A stretch of DNA of 8,829 nucleotides from an uncultured Nitrospinaceae bacterium (GCA_938073925.1 CALJGH010000200.1:1-8829), one strand, 5' to 3'; numbered from the stretch's first letter, positions 1 to 6,656 are shown. Translations and numbers: made by a program. Notes: a model not told the origin generated them from the letters alone.

Positions 1-550
1 ACGATCGCGTAATATATCTAGAACTTGCAAAGTCCTGCTCGAAAATATATAGGCCCAATGTCATGACATCTTTCATAATAGGCGACACACTCTGATAAAG
101 AGTCAAGCCTTCCTGCAATTCGAGGTGATTGTGACTGAGCAATCGTAATTTTCTGCTATACTTATCAAACAGGAAAAAAGAAAAATATTTTACAGATAAA
201 ATGGACAGCAACTTTTCTGCCATGACCTTGCTGGTTTCGTCAGAACTTAGGAGGTTGATACTTTTTTGTAAATGGATCCAGCGCTTCCAGAGAATCTCCC
301 AATAGGCTATTCTGCTTCTTCAACAGATTCCTAACTGTCTCAGACTCCTCCCATTTAAGTTTTTTCTGTTCTGAGGCACTCATTTTTTGCTCCAAATCGA
401 GTAGATTTGAACTAATTCTAAGATTTTCAATTAAGTCAAAAATCTGACTCGGATTAACATCATGTTTTCCAAAAAAATGTCGAAGAAAATGATAAACCGT
501 TTTATACTATATTTAAGCCTAAAACGTTTAAATTTAGACTTATACAACAT
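1..550 (-). pseudogene. 5' part of a GAF-like sensor protein gene, frame disrupted twice, runs off the left edge
   Basis: No single frame is open here, but a convincing protein appears if two homopolymer runs are corrected. From an ATG at 550 the frame runs to the A7 run at 471-477 (T7 on the coding strand). Coding sense then continues in another frame (KHDVNPSQIFDLIENLRIS..., helical and K/E-rich) to the run at 262-267 (A6 on the coding strand), and returns to the first frame (INLLSSDETSKVMAEKLL...), which stays open to the edge. One extra T and one fewer A would give about 183 continuous residues. The segment after INLLSSDE, with YFSFFLFDKYSRKLRLLSHN, has the look of a GAF domain start as found in sensor kinases and SpoIIE-type phosphatases; the output domain lies outside the window. 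The first 25 or so residues are the least certain, because AT-rich DNA can be open by chance and no good ribosome binding site precedes the ATG. This may be a decayed gene or a sequencing artefact. Confidence 0.5.
498..526. repeat. Interrupted inverted repeat upstream of the AMIN-TPR promoter
   Basis: Perfect 7-bp arms CGTTTTA (498-504) and TAAAACG (520-526) flank a 15-bp spacer; the right arm runs into the palindrome AAACGTTT (522-529). The centre lies about 108 bp upstream of the predicted sigma-54 start site, a distance typical of enhancer sites for NtrC-family activators. It also lies inside the uncertain 5' end of the minus-strand gene. AT-rich DNA gives such arms by chance, so an operator role is speculative. 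Confidence 0.2.
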
Positions 551-593
551 AAAAAAAACATGAAAAGTCGAAAAATTCTTGAAAATTCATAAA

Positions 594-609
594 TGGCACT
601 CAATTTGCT
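594..609 (+). promoter_or_regulatory. Sigma-54 (-24/-12) promoter of the AMIN-TPR gene
   Basis: TGGCACTCAATTTGCT matches the sigma-54 consensus TGGCACGNNNNTTGCW at every defined position but one (T in place of G at the seventh). The invariant GG (595-596) and GC (607-608) have the required spacing. A transcript would begin near 620, leaving a leader of about 22 nt before the ATG at 642. This also argues against the upstream TTG at 579 as the translation start. No AAA+ activator-independent promoter is evident nearby. Confidence 0.75.
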
Positions 610-641
610 TTATTTATGAAAAAAAGTCAAAATCAGAGAAT

Positions 642-3242
642 ATGTCAATAAAACCAAAATTCAAACAGATCCTCACTCTCGCTTTACTATTTATACTCTC
701 CTTCATGGCACCAAACCTTTGGGCTCAGGAGGATTTATATAAAAGTGATGCGTTACTTAAAACAGTAAAAATTGGTCCGCATCCTATTTATACGAGAATC
801 TTGATCGATTTAACCGAGCCCATTACCTATCAGGTTAAAGCAAATTTTGCAGAAAAACGCATTGTTTTGACTTTACCAGAGACTCAGCGTGGACCTCGAG
901 TTCATAGCAAGGCATTTAATGACAAAAACCTCGAACAGATTACGGTTAGTTCGCGGGAAGGAAAAGTGAAAATTAATTTTGTTTTAAAACGATCCAATAC
1001 TCGGTTTTTTCATTCGATGAATCCCGAAAAACCTCAAATCATAATTGATCTGAAGGGGGAGTCTCGTCCTATTTTGAAAGCAAAAATTGGGGGTCTGTCT
1101 CCTGCTACAAGAGAGACGAAAAGTCGAAGTCGGCAAAGCAGAAAAGGAGATATCAAAAAAGATGATTCCCGTTCTGACGGAAAGGTGCGCCTAGTTGGAT
1201 TCACACCAGAAAAAGTCCGTAACATTGTCACTCGGGATGATCAGGAAAAAGAAAAAAACGGATGGGAAGATTACCAAAAAGGACTTAAAGAATTTCAAAG
1301 CAGAAATTATCCCAACGCATCAAAAGCTTTAAAAGAGTTTGCAGAAAAATATCCGCAAACTAAATACCTCGGACAGGCTCTTTATTTAAGAGCGGAGGCT
1401 GAATATCGCAAAACATTTAATGATCTAAATCCTAATTACGATAGAGCTCTGGCTGCTTATCAGGCTGCCATGAGAAAAAATCCCAAATCAAAATTTTACG
1501 ATCATGCCTTGCTGAAGGTAGCAACGATCTACGACGATATAGGTTATAGACTTGAGGCCCGAACTCTTTATAAGCAGGGTGTCAACAAAAGGAAAAAGAG
1601 CTTATATAACAAGACGCGGGAGAACAGCCTGGCTGCAATGTTGATCAAAGAAGAAAGATTCAAAGACGCGTTCGATGCTTTTCAAATGATACTCAAAAGC
1701 TTCCCAAAAAACCTAGACGCAAAAGCAGGGATTTTTGCGATAGCCAATCGTTTTTACGAGAAAAATGAATATGACCAGGCTCTAGAAATTTATGAGGCGA
1801 GCACAAAACGCTGGCCGAGCGAGCTAAATGAAAAACCGGAAATTAATTTTAATATGGCCGAAATTTATTTTTCTCAGGAAAAATATGATAAGGCTCGAAA
1901 ACATTTTTTTAATCTTCTAAACTTGACTCCCTCTTCAACGAATGCTCATAAAGCCCTTAACCGAATCGGCGATATCTACATGCTTAAAGGCAACTATCAA
2001 AATGCTTTGGCGGTATTTGATGAATCCAGTAAAAAGCAATCCCCCCAACTGGATGAAGAAGACAATCCTGCCCTCGATGAAGAAAAAAACCCTATCATGG
2101 AAGACAGTGCCGACACACAATATGGAAGGATTCGAATGGCTGATATCGGGATACGTAGCCCGCGCTTAGAAGTCAACGACATCGTTTTTGATGTCTCTTA
2201 TTACTACAAACCCTTTCCAACGTATGAGAAAATTTTTCAAGAAGCAAAAAATGTAGAAATACTGGCTGAAGTAACTTTGAGTCGTGGCATCGCATACTTA
2301 ATGGAACACAATTACTTAAAAGCTATTGAAGAGTTTAAAAAACTTTTCCCACTCGGACCTGAGTCCCGTTTTTCGCAGGAAGCTGAAAGGTTTGTCAAGC
2401 AAGCTCTCATTGCCTTGGTGGATAAGTATTCAAAGCAAAAAGGCATGTTACCCATTCTTTATTCCTATAGCGACTTTGTCAGCCTGCCAGTCAGAAATAT
2501 TAAGAATGCCAAGACCCTACTGCAGGTCGGAGAAGCCTATCAGGCAATAGGTATGTATCCTGATGCAATCAAGTTTTATGAAAAAGTCAAAGTACTCGAT
2601 TCTGAAAATTCATTTCGAGATAGAATTTTCCTAAACTTGGGGAAAATTCACTTAGAAGAGAGAAATTTTGATGAAGCCATTATGGTTGGTCGTTCTTTCA
2701 TCAAAAACTTTCCTCGTAGCAAAAGATTGCTAGAAGCTAAAAAACTTCTTGCGCAAGCCCATAAAGCAAACGGGAATTTTCTAGGTGCATTGGCAATGTT
2801 TGACGATTTACTAGCCCTGTCAAAAAACAAAGCCGCAATTCACTATTTAATTGCCGAAATTAAAACCGAAATGAAAAAATATGCGGAAGCCGCACAATCC
2901 TATCAAAATGCTATAGCAGAATACGACAGGAAAGAGCGCGTTATTCCCGACTATATTCAGAAATCTTATTATCATCTAGGCTCTTCACTTTTTAAGATGA
3001 ATCGATTTAAAGCGGCTATTGAAGCTTTTGATTCCGCGAAAGAACTTTTCCCGGATAACCCGTTAAGGAATTGGGCAGATTACCTCTTAATCGAAAGCTA
3101 CGAACAGCAAGGAGATCCAGACAAATCAAAAGATGAAATCAACAGACTGATCACGGCCGAAAGCGCCGATCCTATTCTCAAGCGTGCTGCCCAGTCTAGG
3201 GCCAATATTCAAGAGTGGGAAAAACAATCAAAAGAAGGATGA
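642..3242 (+). CDS. Secreted AMIN-domain protein with a long TPR array
   Basis: 866 residues with a clear Sec signal peptide: basic start (KPKFK), hydrophobic stretch at about 10-27, probable cleavage after LWA (residue 28). Residues ~39-138 form an AMIN domain (LLKTVKIGPHPIYTRILIDL through PQIIIDLKG), the module that places AmiC-type amidases and PilQ secretins in the periplasm. A charged K/R/S/D linker (~145-205) leads to many TPR-like helical pairs to the C-terminus, of the type seen in YbgF/CpoB and BamD (for example FQSRNYPNASKALKEFAEKY). An acidic tandem LDEExNP motif interrupts the array at 470-485. There is no second membrane segment, so a periplasmic scaffold is likely. The frame is open upstream to a TTG at 579, but the signal peptide and the promoter at 594-609 fix the ATG; only a weak AGAG precedes it. 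The kinase gene follows 48 bp downstream. A flagellar or cell-wall role is inferred from context and promoter type; the exact function is unknown. Confidence 0.85.
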   Translation: MSIKPKFKQILTLALLFILSFMAPNLWAQEDLYKSDALLKTVKIGPHPIYTRILIDLTEPITYQVKANFAEKRIVLTLPETQRGPRVHSKAFNDKNLEQITVSSREGKVKINFVLKRSNTRFFHSMNPEKPQIIIDLKGESRPILKAKIGGLSPATRETKSRSRQSRKGDIKKDDSRSDGKVRLVGFTPEKVRNIVTRDDQEKEKNGWEDYQKGLKEFQSRNYPNASKALKEFAEKYPQTKYLGQALYLRAEAEYRKTFNDLNPNYDRALAAYQAAMRKNPKSKFYDHALLKVATIYDDIGYRLEARTLYKQGVNKRKKSLYNKTRENSLAAMLIKEERFKDAFDAFQMILKSFPKNLDAKAGIFAIANRFYEKNEYDQALEIYEASTKRWPSELNEKPEINFNMAEIYFSQEKYDKARKHFFNLLNLTPSSTNAHKALNRIGDIYMLKGNYQNALAVFDESSKKQSPQLDEEDNPALDEEKNPIMEDSADTQYGRIRMADIGIRSPRLEVNDIVFDVSYYYKPFPTYEKIFQEAKNVEILAEVTLSRGIAYLMEHNYLKAIEEFKKLFPLGPESRFSQEAERFVKQALIALVDKYSKQKGMLPILYSYSDFVSLPVRNIKNAKTLLQVGEAYQAIGMYPDAIKFYEKVKVLDSENSFRDRIFLNLGKIHLEERNFDEAIMVGRSFIKNFPRSKRLLEAKKLLAQAHKANGNFLGALAMFDDLLALSKNKAAIHYLIAEIKTEMKKYAEAAQSYQNAIAEYDRKERVIPDYIQKSYYHLGSSLFKMNRFKAAIEAFDSAKELFPDNPLRNWADYLLIESYEQQGDPDKSKDEINRLITAESADPILKRAAQSRANIQEWEKQSKEG

Positions 3243-3290
3243 TTTTAATTTATAATAGATGCAGATTGAAAACCCACTGTAATCCTTCCC

Positions 3291-4568
3291 ATGACAAACC
3301 CTGATAGCAACAAAAGTAAAGAAATCCAAACCCTTATCCAGAATATGGAGACTTTTAACGAAGTCACCGAACAGTTGCAAAATTCTTACGATGAACTGCA
3401 GGGAAGAGTTAAAAAACTTGACCTTGAACTATCCGATAAAAATGATGAACTGGAAAAAAATCTAGCTGAAAAAGAACGGGTAAAAAATTATCTAAATGAT
3501 ATTTTGGAAAGCCAAACCAACGGTGTCATCGTTGTAGACCGGGCAGGAAATATCACAACCTGCAATAAAACGACTGGAACTATCACAGGAATAAAACCGC
3601 AAAGTTGTATTGGGAAATCTTTAAATGAAGTATTTCCTTTGTTTGAGTCTGTGGTTGCTCGGCTGGGGAAATCCCGTGGAGAAACCATTAGCCAAGACAA
3701 AGACATCGCCAATGCAAACGACGGCGGTACTCTGCACATCCGTATTTCCGCATCCCCCGTATGGGATAATCACGGGGGTCAAATCGGCACGATATTAATC
3801 CTCCAAGACATGACCGAGTTTCGCAGAATGGAAGAGTTGGCTCAGCGCAATCAACGCTTGCGAGAGATGGGAGAAATGGCTGCAGGCATCGCCCATGAAA
3901 TCAGAAATCCTTTAGCCAGCATTGAGTTGTTTGCTTCCCTGCTCAAAAAAGATCTTCAAGGAGATAGCGAGAAGGAAGATCTGGTACAACATATCCGGGC
4001 AGGAGTACAGAATATGGATCGCATTATATCGACCCTGCTTTTGTTTGCGAAATCCGCACAACCATCTCGACAACAATGCGACATCAATCTGCTGCTCACC
4101 GAATGCCTGGAGGGAATCAATAACGTTCTTGTTCCAGAAAATATTAATGTGATTCGTAAATCAGGCCCCGGAACTCTATTGGCAAATGGCGACCGCGAAT
4201 TATTGCGTCAGGTGTTTCCGAATCTAATCAATAACGCGATTCAGGCAATGCCCGAAGGCGGTGAATTGAACCTCATCACGCAAAAATCCTCTGTCCCCAA
4301 TCCCAAAGCAGAAAATAGTGCAACGGCACGACAGTACATTTCTGTTACCGTAACCGATAATGGTGTCGGTATGTCGGCCGACAACCTTGCAAAAATATTT
4401 AATCCATTCTTCACCACAAAAGATAAGGGAACAGGACTCGGGCTAGCAATTTCGCACAATATCATCAAGGCGCATCAGGGTACAATAGACGCGGTCAGTG
4501 AAGAGGGAAGGGGAACTTCGTTCACAATTAAAATTCCAAGTTGGGATGAGGATTTCGATGAAAAATAA
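3291..4568 (+). CDS. Soluble PAS-domain sensor histidine kinase, FlrB/FleS/NtrB type
   Basis: 425 residues without signal peptide or membrane segment, so cytoplasmic. A coiled coil (~10-68) precedes a PAS domain (~69-178; VIVVDRAGNITTCNKTTG is typical). The HisKA dimerisation domain carries the phospho-acceptor His202 in GIAHEIRNPL. The ATPase domain shows the N box (NLINNAIQAM, 311-320), G1 box (DNGVGM, 356-361), F box (FNPFFTT) and G2 box (GTGLGLA, 380-386), so all catalytic motifs are intact. It should autophosphorylate and pass the phosphate to the regulator encoded next, which it overlaps by 11 nt. Soluble PAS kinases paired with NtrC-type regulators beside basal-body genes are the FlrB/FleS arrangement for flagellar control; NtrB or AtoS-like paralogues are alternatives. 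The PAS ligand is unknown. No Shine-Dalgarno is visible before the ATG (CCTTCCC precedes it), so translation may depend on the gene upstream. Confidence 0.9.
   Translation: MTNPDSNKSKEIQTLIQNMETFNEVTEQLQNSYDELQGRVKKLDLELSDKNDELEKNLAEKERVKNYLNDILESQTNGVIVVDRAGNITTCNKTTGTITGIKPQSCIGKSLNEVFPLFESVVARLGKSRGETISQDKDIANANDGGTLHIRISASPVWDNHGGQIGTILILQDMTEFRRMEELAQRNQRLREMGEMAAGIAHEIRNPLASIELFASLLKKDLQGDSEKEDLVQHIRAGVQNMDRIISTLLLFAKSAQPSRQQCDINLLLTECLEGINNVLVPENINVIRKSGPGTLLANGDRELLRQVFPNLINNAIQAMPEGGELNLITQKSSVPNPKAENSATARQYISVTVTDNGVGMSADNLAKIFNPFFTTKDKGTGLGLAISHNIIKAHQGTIDAVSEEGRGTSFTIKIPSWDEDFDEK
4548..4552 (+). promoter_or_regulatory. Ribosome binding site fixing the response-regulator start
   Basis: GAGGA lies 5 nt before the ATG at 4558, inside the end of the kinase gene. 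This selects 4558 over the in-frame GTG at 4498 and ATG at 4546. It places the receiver's first beta strand (KKILIVDDE) at residue 7, as is usual for the family. Confidence 0.6.
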
Positions 4569-5931
4569 TGAATCAAAGAAAATTCTGATCGTCGATGACG
4601 AATCCGAAATGCGCGTGGCTCTGGAGACCACACTGAAAAGAGAAAAATTCCAGCTCATCTGCGCAGAAGATGGAAAACAGGCGTTAGACAAAATGGAAGA
4701 TGATGATTTCGATCTGATTCTCACCGATGTTCGTATGCCAAAAGTGAACGGACTAGAATTGTTACGTGCGGTTAAAGAAAGGTCACCGAAAACTCAGGTG
4801 GTGATGATGACGGCATATGGGACCATAGACAATGCTGTTGAGGCCATGAAAGAAGGCGCGTTTGATTATTTAATAAAAGGTTCCGGGTTTTCGGCCGACG
4901 TACTGGTATCAACAGTCAAGCGTGCGTTTCTCGACCCTGGAAGTTATGTCCCCCCTGTCCTTCGGCCAACCACACAGATGGAATCATTAGGGGACATGAA
5001 AAGAATTGTAACGCAGAATGAAGAGATGAAAAAACTTCTGCAATTTGCCGAAAATGTTTCTTACAGCAAGTCCACTGTTCTCATTATGGGAGAAACAGGA
5101 ACCGGAAAAGAATTATTCGCGCGTTATATACACCAGTGCAGTCCACGCTCCGAAAAACCTTTTATGGCGGTCAACTGTGCCGCCTTGCCTGAGGGCTTAC
5201 TCGAATCAGAATTATTTGGTCATGAAAAAGGATCGTTTACGGGAGCCACTGAAAATAAAGAAGGGAAATTTGAGCTGGCCAATAACAGCTCATTACTTCT
5301 CGATGAAGTTACGGAAATGTCTCCTCCATTGCAGGCTAAGCTGCTGAGGGTTTTGCAAGAGCATGAAGTCGATAAAATTGGCGGCCGGGCACCTATTCCC
5401 GTAGATGTGCGAGTGATCGCTACCAGCAACCGCGACATACGAAAACGTATTCAAGATCATGAATTTCGCGAAGACCTTTATTATAGGTTGAACGTGGTAC
5501 CGATCAATCTCATTCCATTACGAGAGAGGATCGATGACATCCCCGTTCTCGTCGAAAACTTTATCAACCAGTTTTGCCAAGAGAATGGCAAATCATCCAT
5601 AAAAGTAGATTCCGCAACCCTGACTCTGCTCAAAAAATATCGCTGGCCGGGCAACATCCGCGAGTTAGGAAATATTGTAGAACGGTCATGTCTGATGTGC
5701 CAAGGCGATACAATGCTGCCATCCCATTTGTTCTTCGATAAGGAACTGCACCGAAACGAAAAAGAGGCTCCGCGTATGTCAGGAACCATCTATGAAATAG
5801 AAAAAGAACTCATCATGCAGACTCTGGAAGAAGTCAGCGGTAACAAAACAAAAGCCGCCGATTCCCTGGGCATCAGCATCCGCACACTCCGCAATAAACT
5901 CAACGAATACAACAGTGCCGATTCCTTATAA
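4558..5931 (+). CDS. NtrC-family sigma-54 activator (receiver, AAA+, Fis HTH), FlrC/FleR-like
   Basis: 457 residues, normal for the family. The receiver (~7-124) has the acidic pair Asp13/Asp14, phospho-acceptor Asp57 in LTDVRMP, Thr85 and Lys107; unusually Lys107 is followed by Gly instead of the usual Pro. The AAA+ domain (~150-380) has Walker A GETGTGKE (178-185), the sigma-54 contact loop as GSFTGA (225-230, usually GAFTGA), Walker B LLLDE (246-250), and the FREDLYYRLNVVPI and RWPGNIREL motifs. The C-terminal ~45 residues form a Fis-type helix-turn-helix (NKTKAADSLGISIRTLRNKL). It should be phosphorylated by the overlapping kinase, bind enhancer sites and drive open complex formation by sigma-54 polymerase. 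Location next to a sigma-54 promoter and flagellar genes supports an FlrC/FleR role; specificity is inferred from context, since other NtrC-family regulators share these domains. Confidence 0.93.
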   Translation: MKNNESKKILIVDDESEMRVALETTLKREKFQLICAEDGKQALDKMEDDDFDLILTDVRMPKVNGLELLRAVKERSPKTQVVMMTAYGTIDNAVEAMKEGAFDYLIKGSGFSADVLVSTVKRAFLDPGSYVPPVLRPTTQMESLGDMKRIVTQNEEMKKLLQFAENVSYSKSTVLIMGETGTGKELFARYIHQCSPRSEKPFMAVNCAALPEGLLESELFGHEKGSFTGATENKEGKFELANNSSLLLDEVTEMSPPLQAKLLRVLQEHEVDKIGGRAPIPVDVRVIATSNRDIRKRIQDHEFREDLYYRLNVVPINLIPLRERIDDIPVLVENFINQFCQENGKSSIKVDSATLTLLKKYRWPGNIRELGNIVERSCLMCQGDTMLPSHLFFDKELHRNEKEAPRMSGTIYEIEKELIMQTLEEVSGNKTKAADSLGISIRTLRNKLNEYNSADSL

Positions 5932-6047
5932 AAAATGAGGCCATAACCTCCCCTGAAAGCCAAAAATATGACGGGATTTCCTCCCTATGCTTAATTTCTC
6001 GCAACTCTCATCTTCCCCTACTATCACCATAAGCTCATATAAGTAAA

Positions 6048-6065
6048 AGAGTTTCTATGAACTCT
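6048..6065. promoter_or_regulatory. Dyad symmetry upstream of flgC, candidate activator site
   Basis: Perfect 6-bp arms AGAGTT (6048-6053) and AACTCT (6060-6065) are separated by 6 bp. A further AACTCTC half-site stands at 6003-6009. The dyad is centred about 60 bp upstream of the expected start site of the flgC promoter. It has no U tract on the plus strand, so it is not a terminator for the regulator gene. Binding of the NtrC-family activator is only a suggestion. Confidence 0.3.
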
Positions 6066-6091
6066 CCCTGCCAGCGAAAATATTTCAGTAA

Positions 6092-6107
6092 TGGTATGGA
6101 ACTTGCA
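6092..6107 (+). promoter_or_regulatory. Sigma-54 (-24/-12) promoter of the flgC-fliF-fliG operon
   Basis: TGGTATGGAACTTGCA fits TGGCACGNNNNTTGCW with two changes (T for C at the fourth and sixth positions). GG (6093-6094) and GC (6105-6106) have exact sigma-54 spacing. The start site would be near 6118, about 66 nt before flgC. It follows the regulator gene directly, and sigma-54 control of early basal-body genes is well known in polar flagellates. Confidence 0.65.
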
Positions 6108-6118
6108 AAATTAATACT

Positions 6119-6141
6119 AAACCCCCTCAAATTGTGGGTTT
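6119..6141 (+). other. Hairpin at the expected 5' end of the flgC transcript
   Basis: AAACCC (6119-6124) pairs with GGGTTT (6136-6141) around an 11-nt loop, followed by an AT-rich stretch. It begins almost exactly at the predicted sigma-54 start site (~6118), so it would cap the leader RNA. It could protect the mRNA or act as a weak terminator for read-through from the regulator gene. The stem is short and may be chance. Confidence 0.3.
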
Positions 6142-6183
6142 TATAAATAATTGAATTTTAACTTTTCAAGGAAGGGCAGGATC

Positions 6184-6621
6184 ATGGATTTTCTCACCAA
6201 CATGAAAATCAGTTCATCGGGATTGAATGTGCAAAGAAAACGCATGGAAGCAATTTCCAGTAACCTTGCCAATCTCGAAACAACCCGAACTCCAGAAGGT
6301 GGCCCTTACCGCAGGAAAGATATATTGGTGACTGCGGTTCCTATGGAAAGTGAATTCGGCAGTATTTTTAAAAACCAACTGGGGGATCGACTCACAAAAC
6401 CACAAATTACGGAAGTCGTAGAAGACCAGACAGAACCACGTCTGGTTTATAACCCAAAACACCCGGATGCAAATGACCTGGGTTATGTGGCCATGCCAAA
6501 TGTAGACCCAATGAAGGAAATGGTGAATATGGTAACCACGCAAAGATCATTTGAAGCAAATGTGACAGCAATCAACGCGTCCAAGGCAATGGCAACAAGA
6601 GCCATTGATCTAGGTCGATAA
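6184..6621 (+). CDS. flgC: Flagellar basal-body rod protein FlgC
   Basis: 145 residues, normal for FlgC, one of the proximal rod subunits exported by the flagellar type III system and assembled on the MS ring. The N-terminus (MKISSSGLNVQRKRMEAISS, then NLANLETTRTPEGGPYRRK) and the C-terminus (VTTQRSFEANVTAINASKAM) are the conserved rod/hook-family helices that pair in a coiled coil. The ATG at 6184 is preferred over an in-frame TTG at 6151: it gives the family's N-terminus and has GGAAGG 8 nt upstream. It is the first gene after the sigma-54 promoter and ends in tandem TAA codons. flgB, its usual upstream partner, is not found; fliF follows after 35 bp. Confidence 0.95.
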   Translation: MDFLTNMKISSSGLNVQRKRMEAISSNLANLETTRTPEGGPYRRKDILVTAVPMESEFGSIFKNQLGDRLTKPQITEVVEDQTEPRLVYNPKHPDANDLGYVAMPNVDPMKEMVNMVTTQRSFEANVTAINASKAMATRAIDLGR

Positions 6622-6656
6622 TAAAAAATAATATAAACCATAAAAACTAAATTCTC

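Noticed and set aside
262..268. Programmed -1 frameshift at A-AAA-AAG (minus strand), as in dnaX.
   Set aside because: The -1 frame ends at a stop within five codons, while the homologous-looking continuation lies in the +1 frame.
579..641. N-terminal extension of the AMIN-TPR protein from a TTG at 579.
   Set aside because: It would bury the signal peptide behind 21 residues and begins upstream of the predicted transcript start.
3251..3256. Perfect TATAAT between the AMIN-TPR and kinase genes, possible sigma-70 promoter.
   Set aside because: No TTGACA-like -35 lies at 16-18 bp and there is no extended -10; AT-rich spacers give this hexamer by chance.
5935..5951. GAGG/CCTC stem after the response-regulator gene, possible terminator.
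   Set aside because: The stem is only about 4 bp and is not followed by a run of T.
5932..6150. Possible degraded flgB ahead of flgC.
   Set aside because: No frame shows the rod-family N- or C-terminal motifs, and the region is taken up by promoter-like elements.
6214..6543. 109-codon open frame on the minus strand opposite flgC.
   Set aside because: It lies wholly within a strongly conserved rod gene, lacks recognisable domains and has no ribosome binding context.
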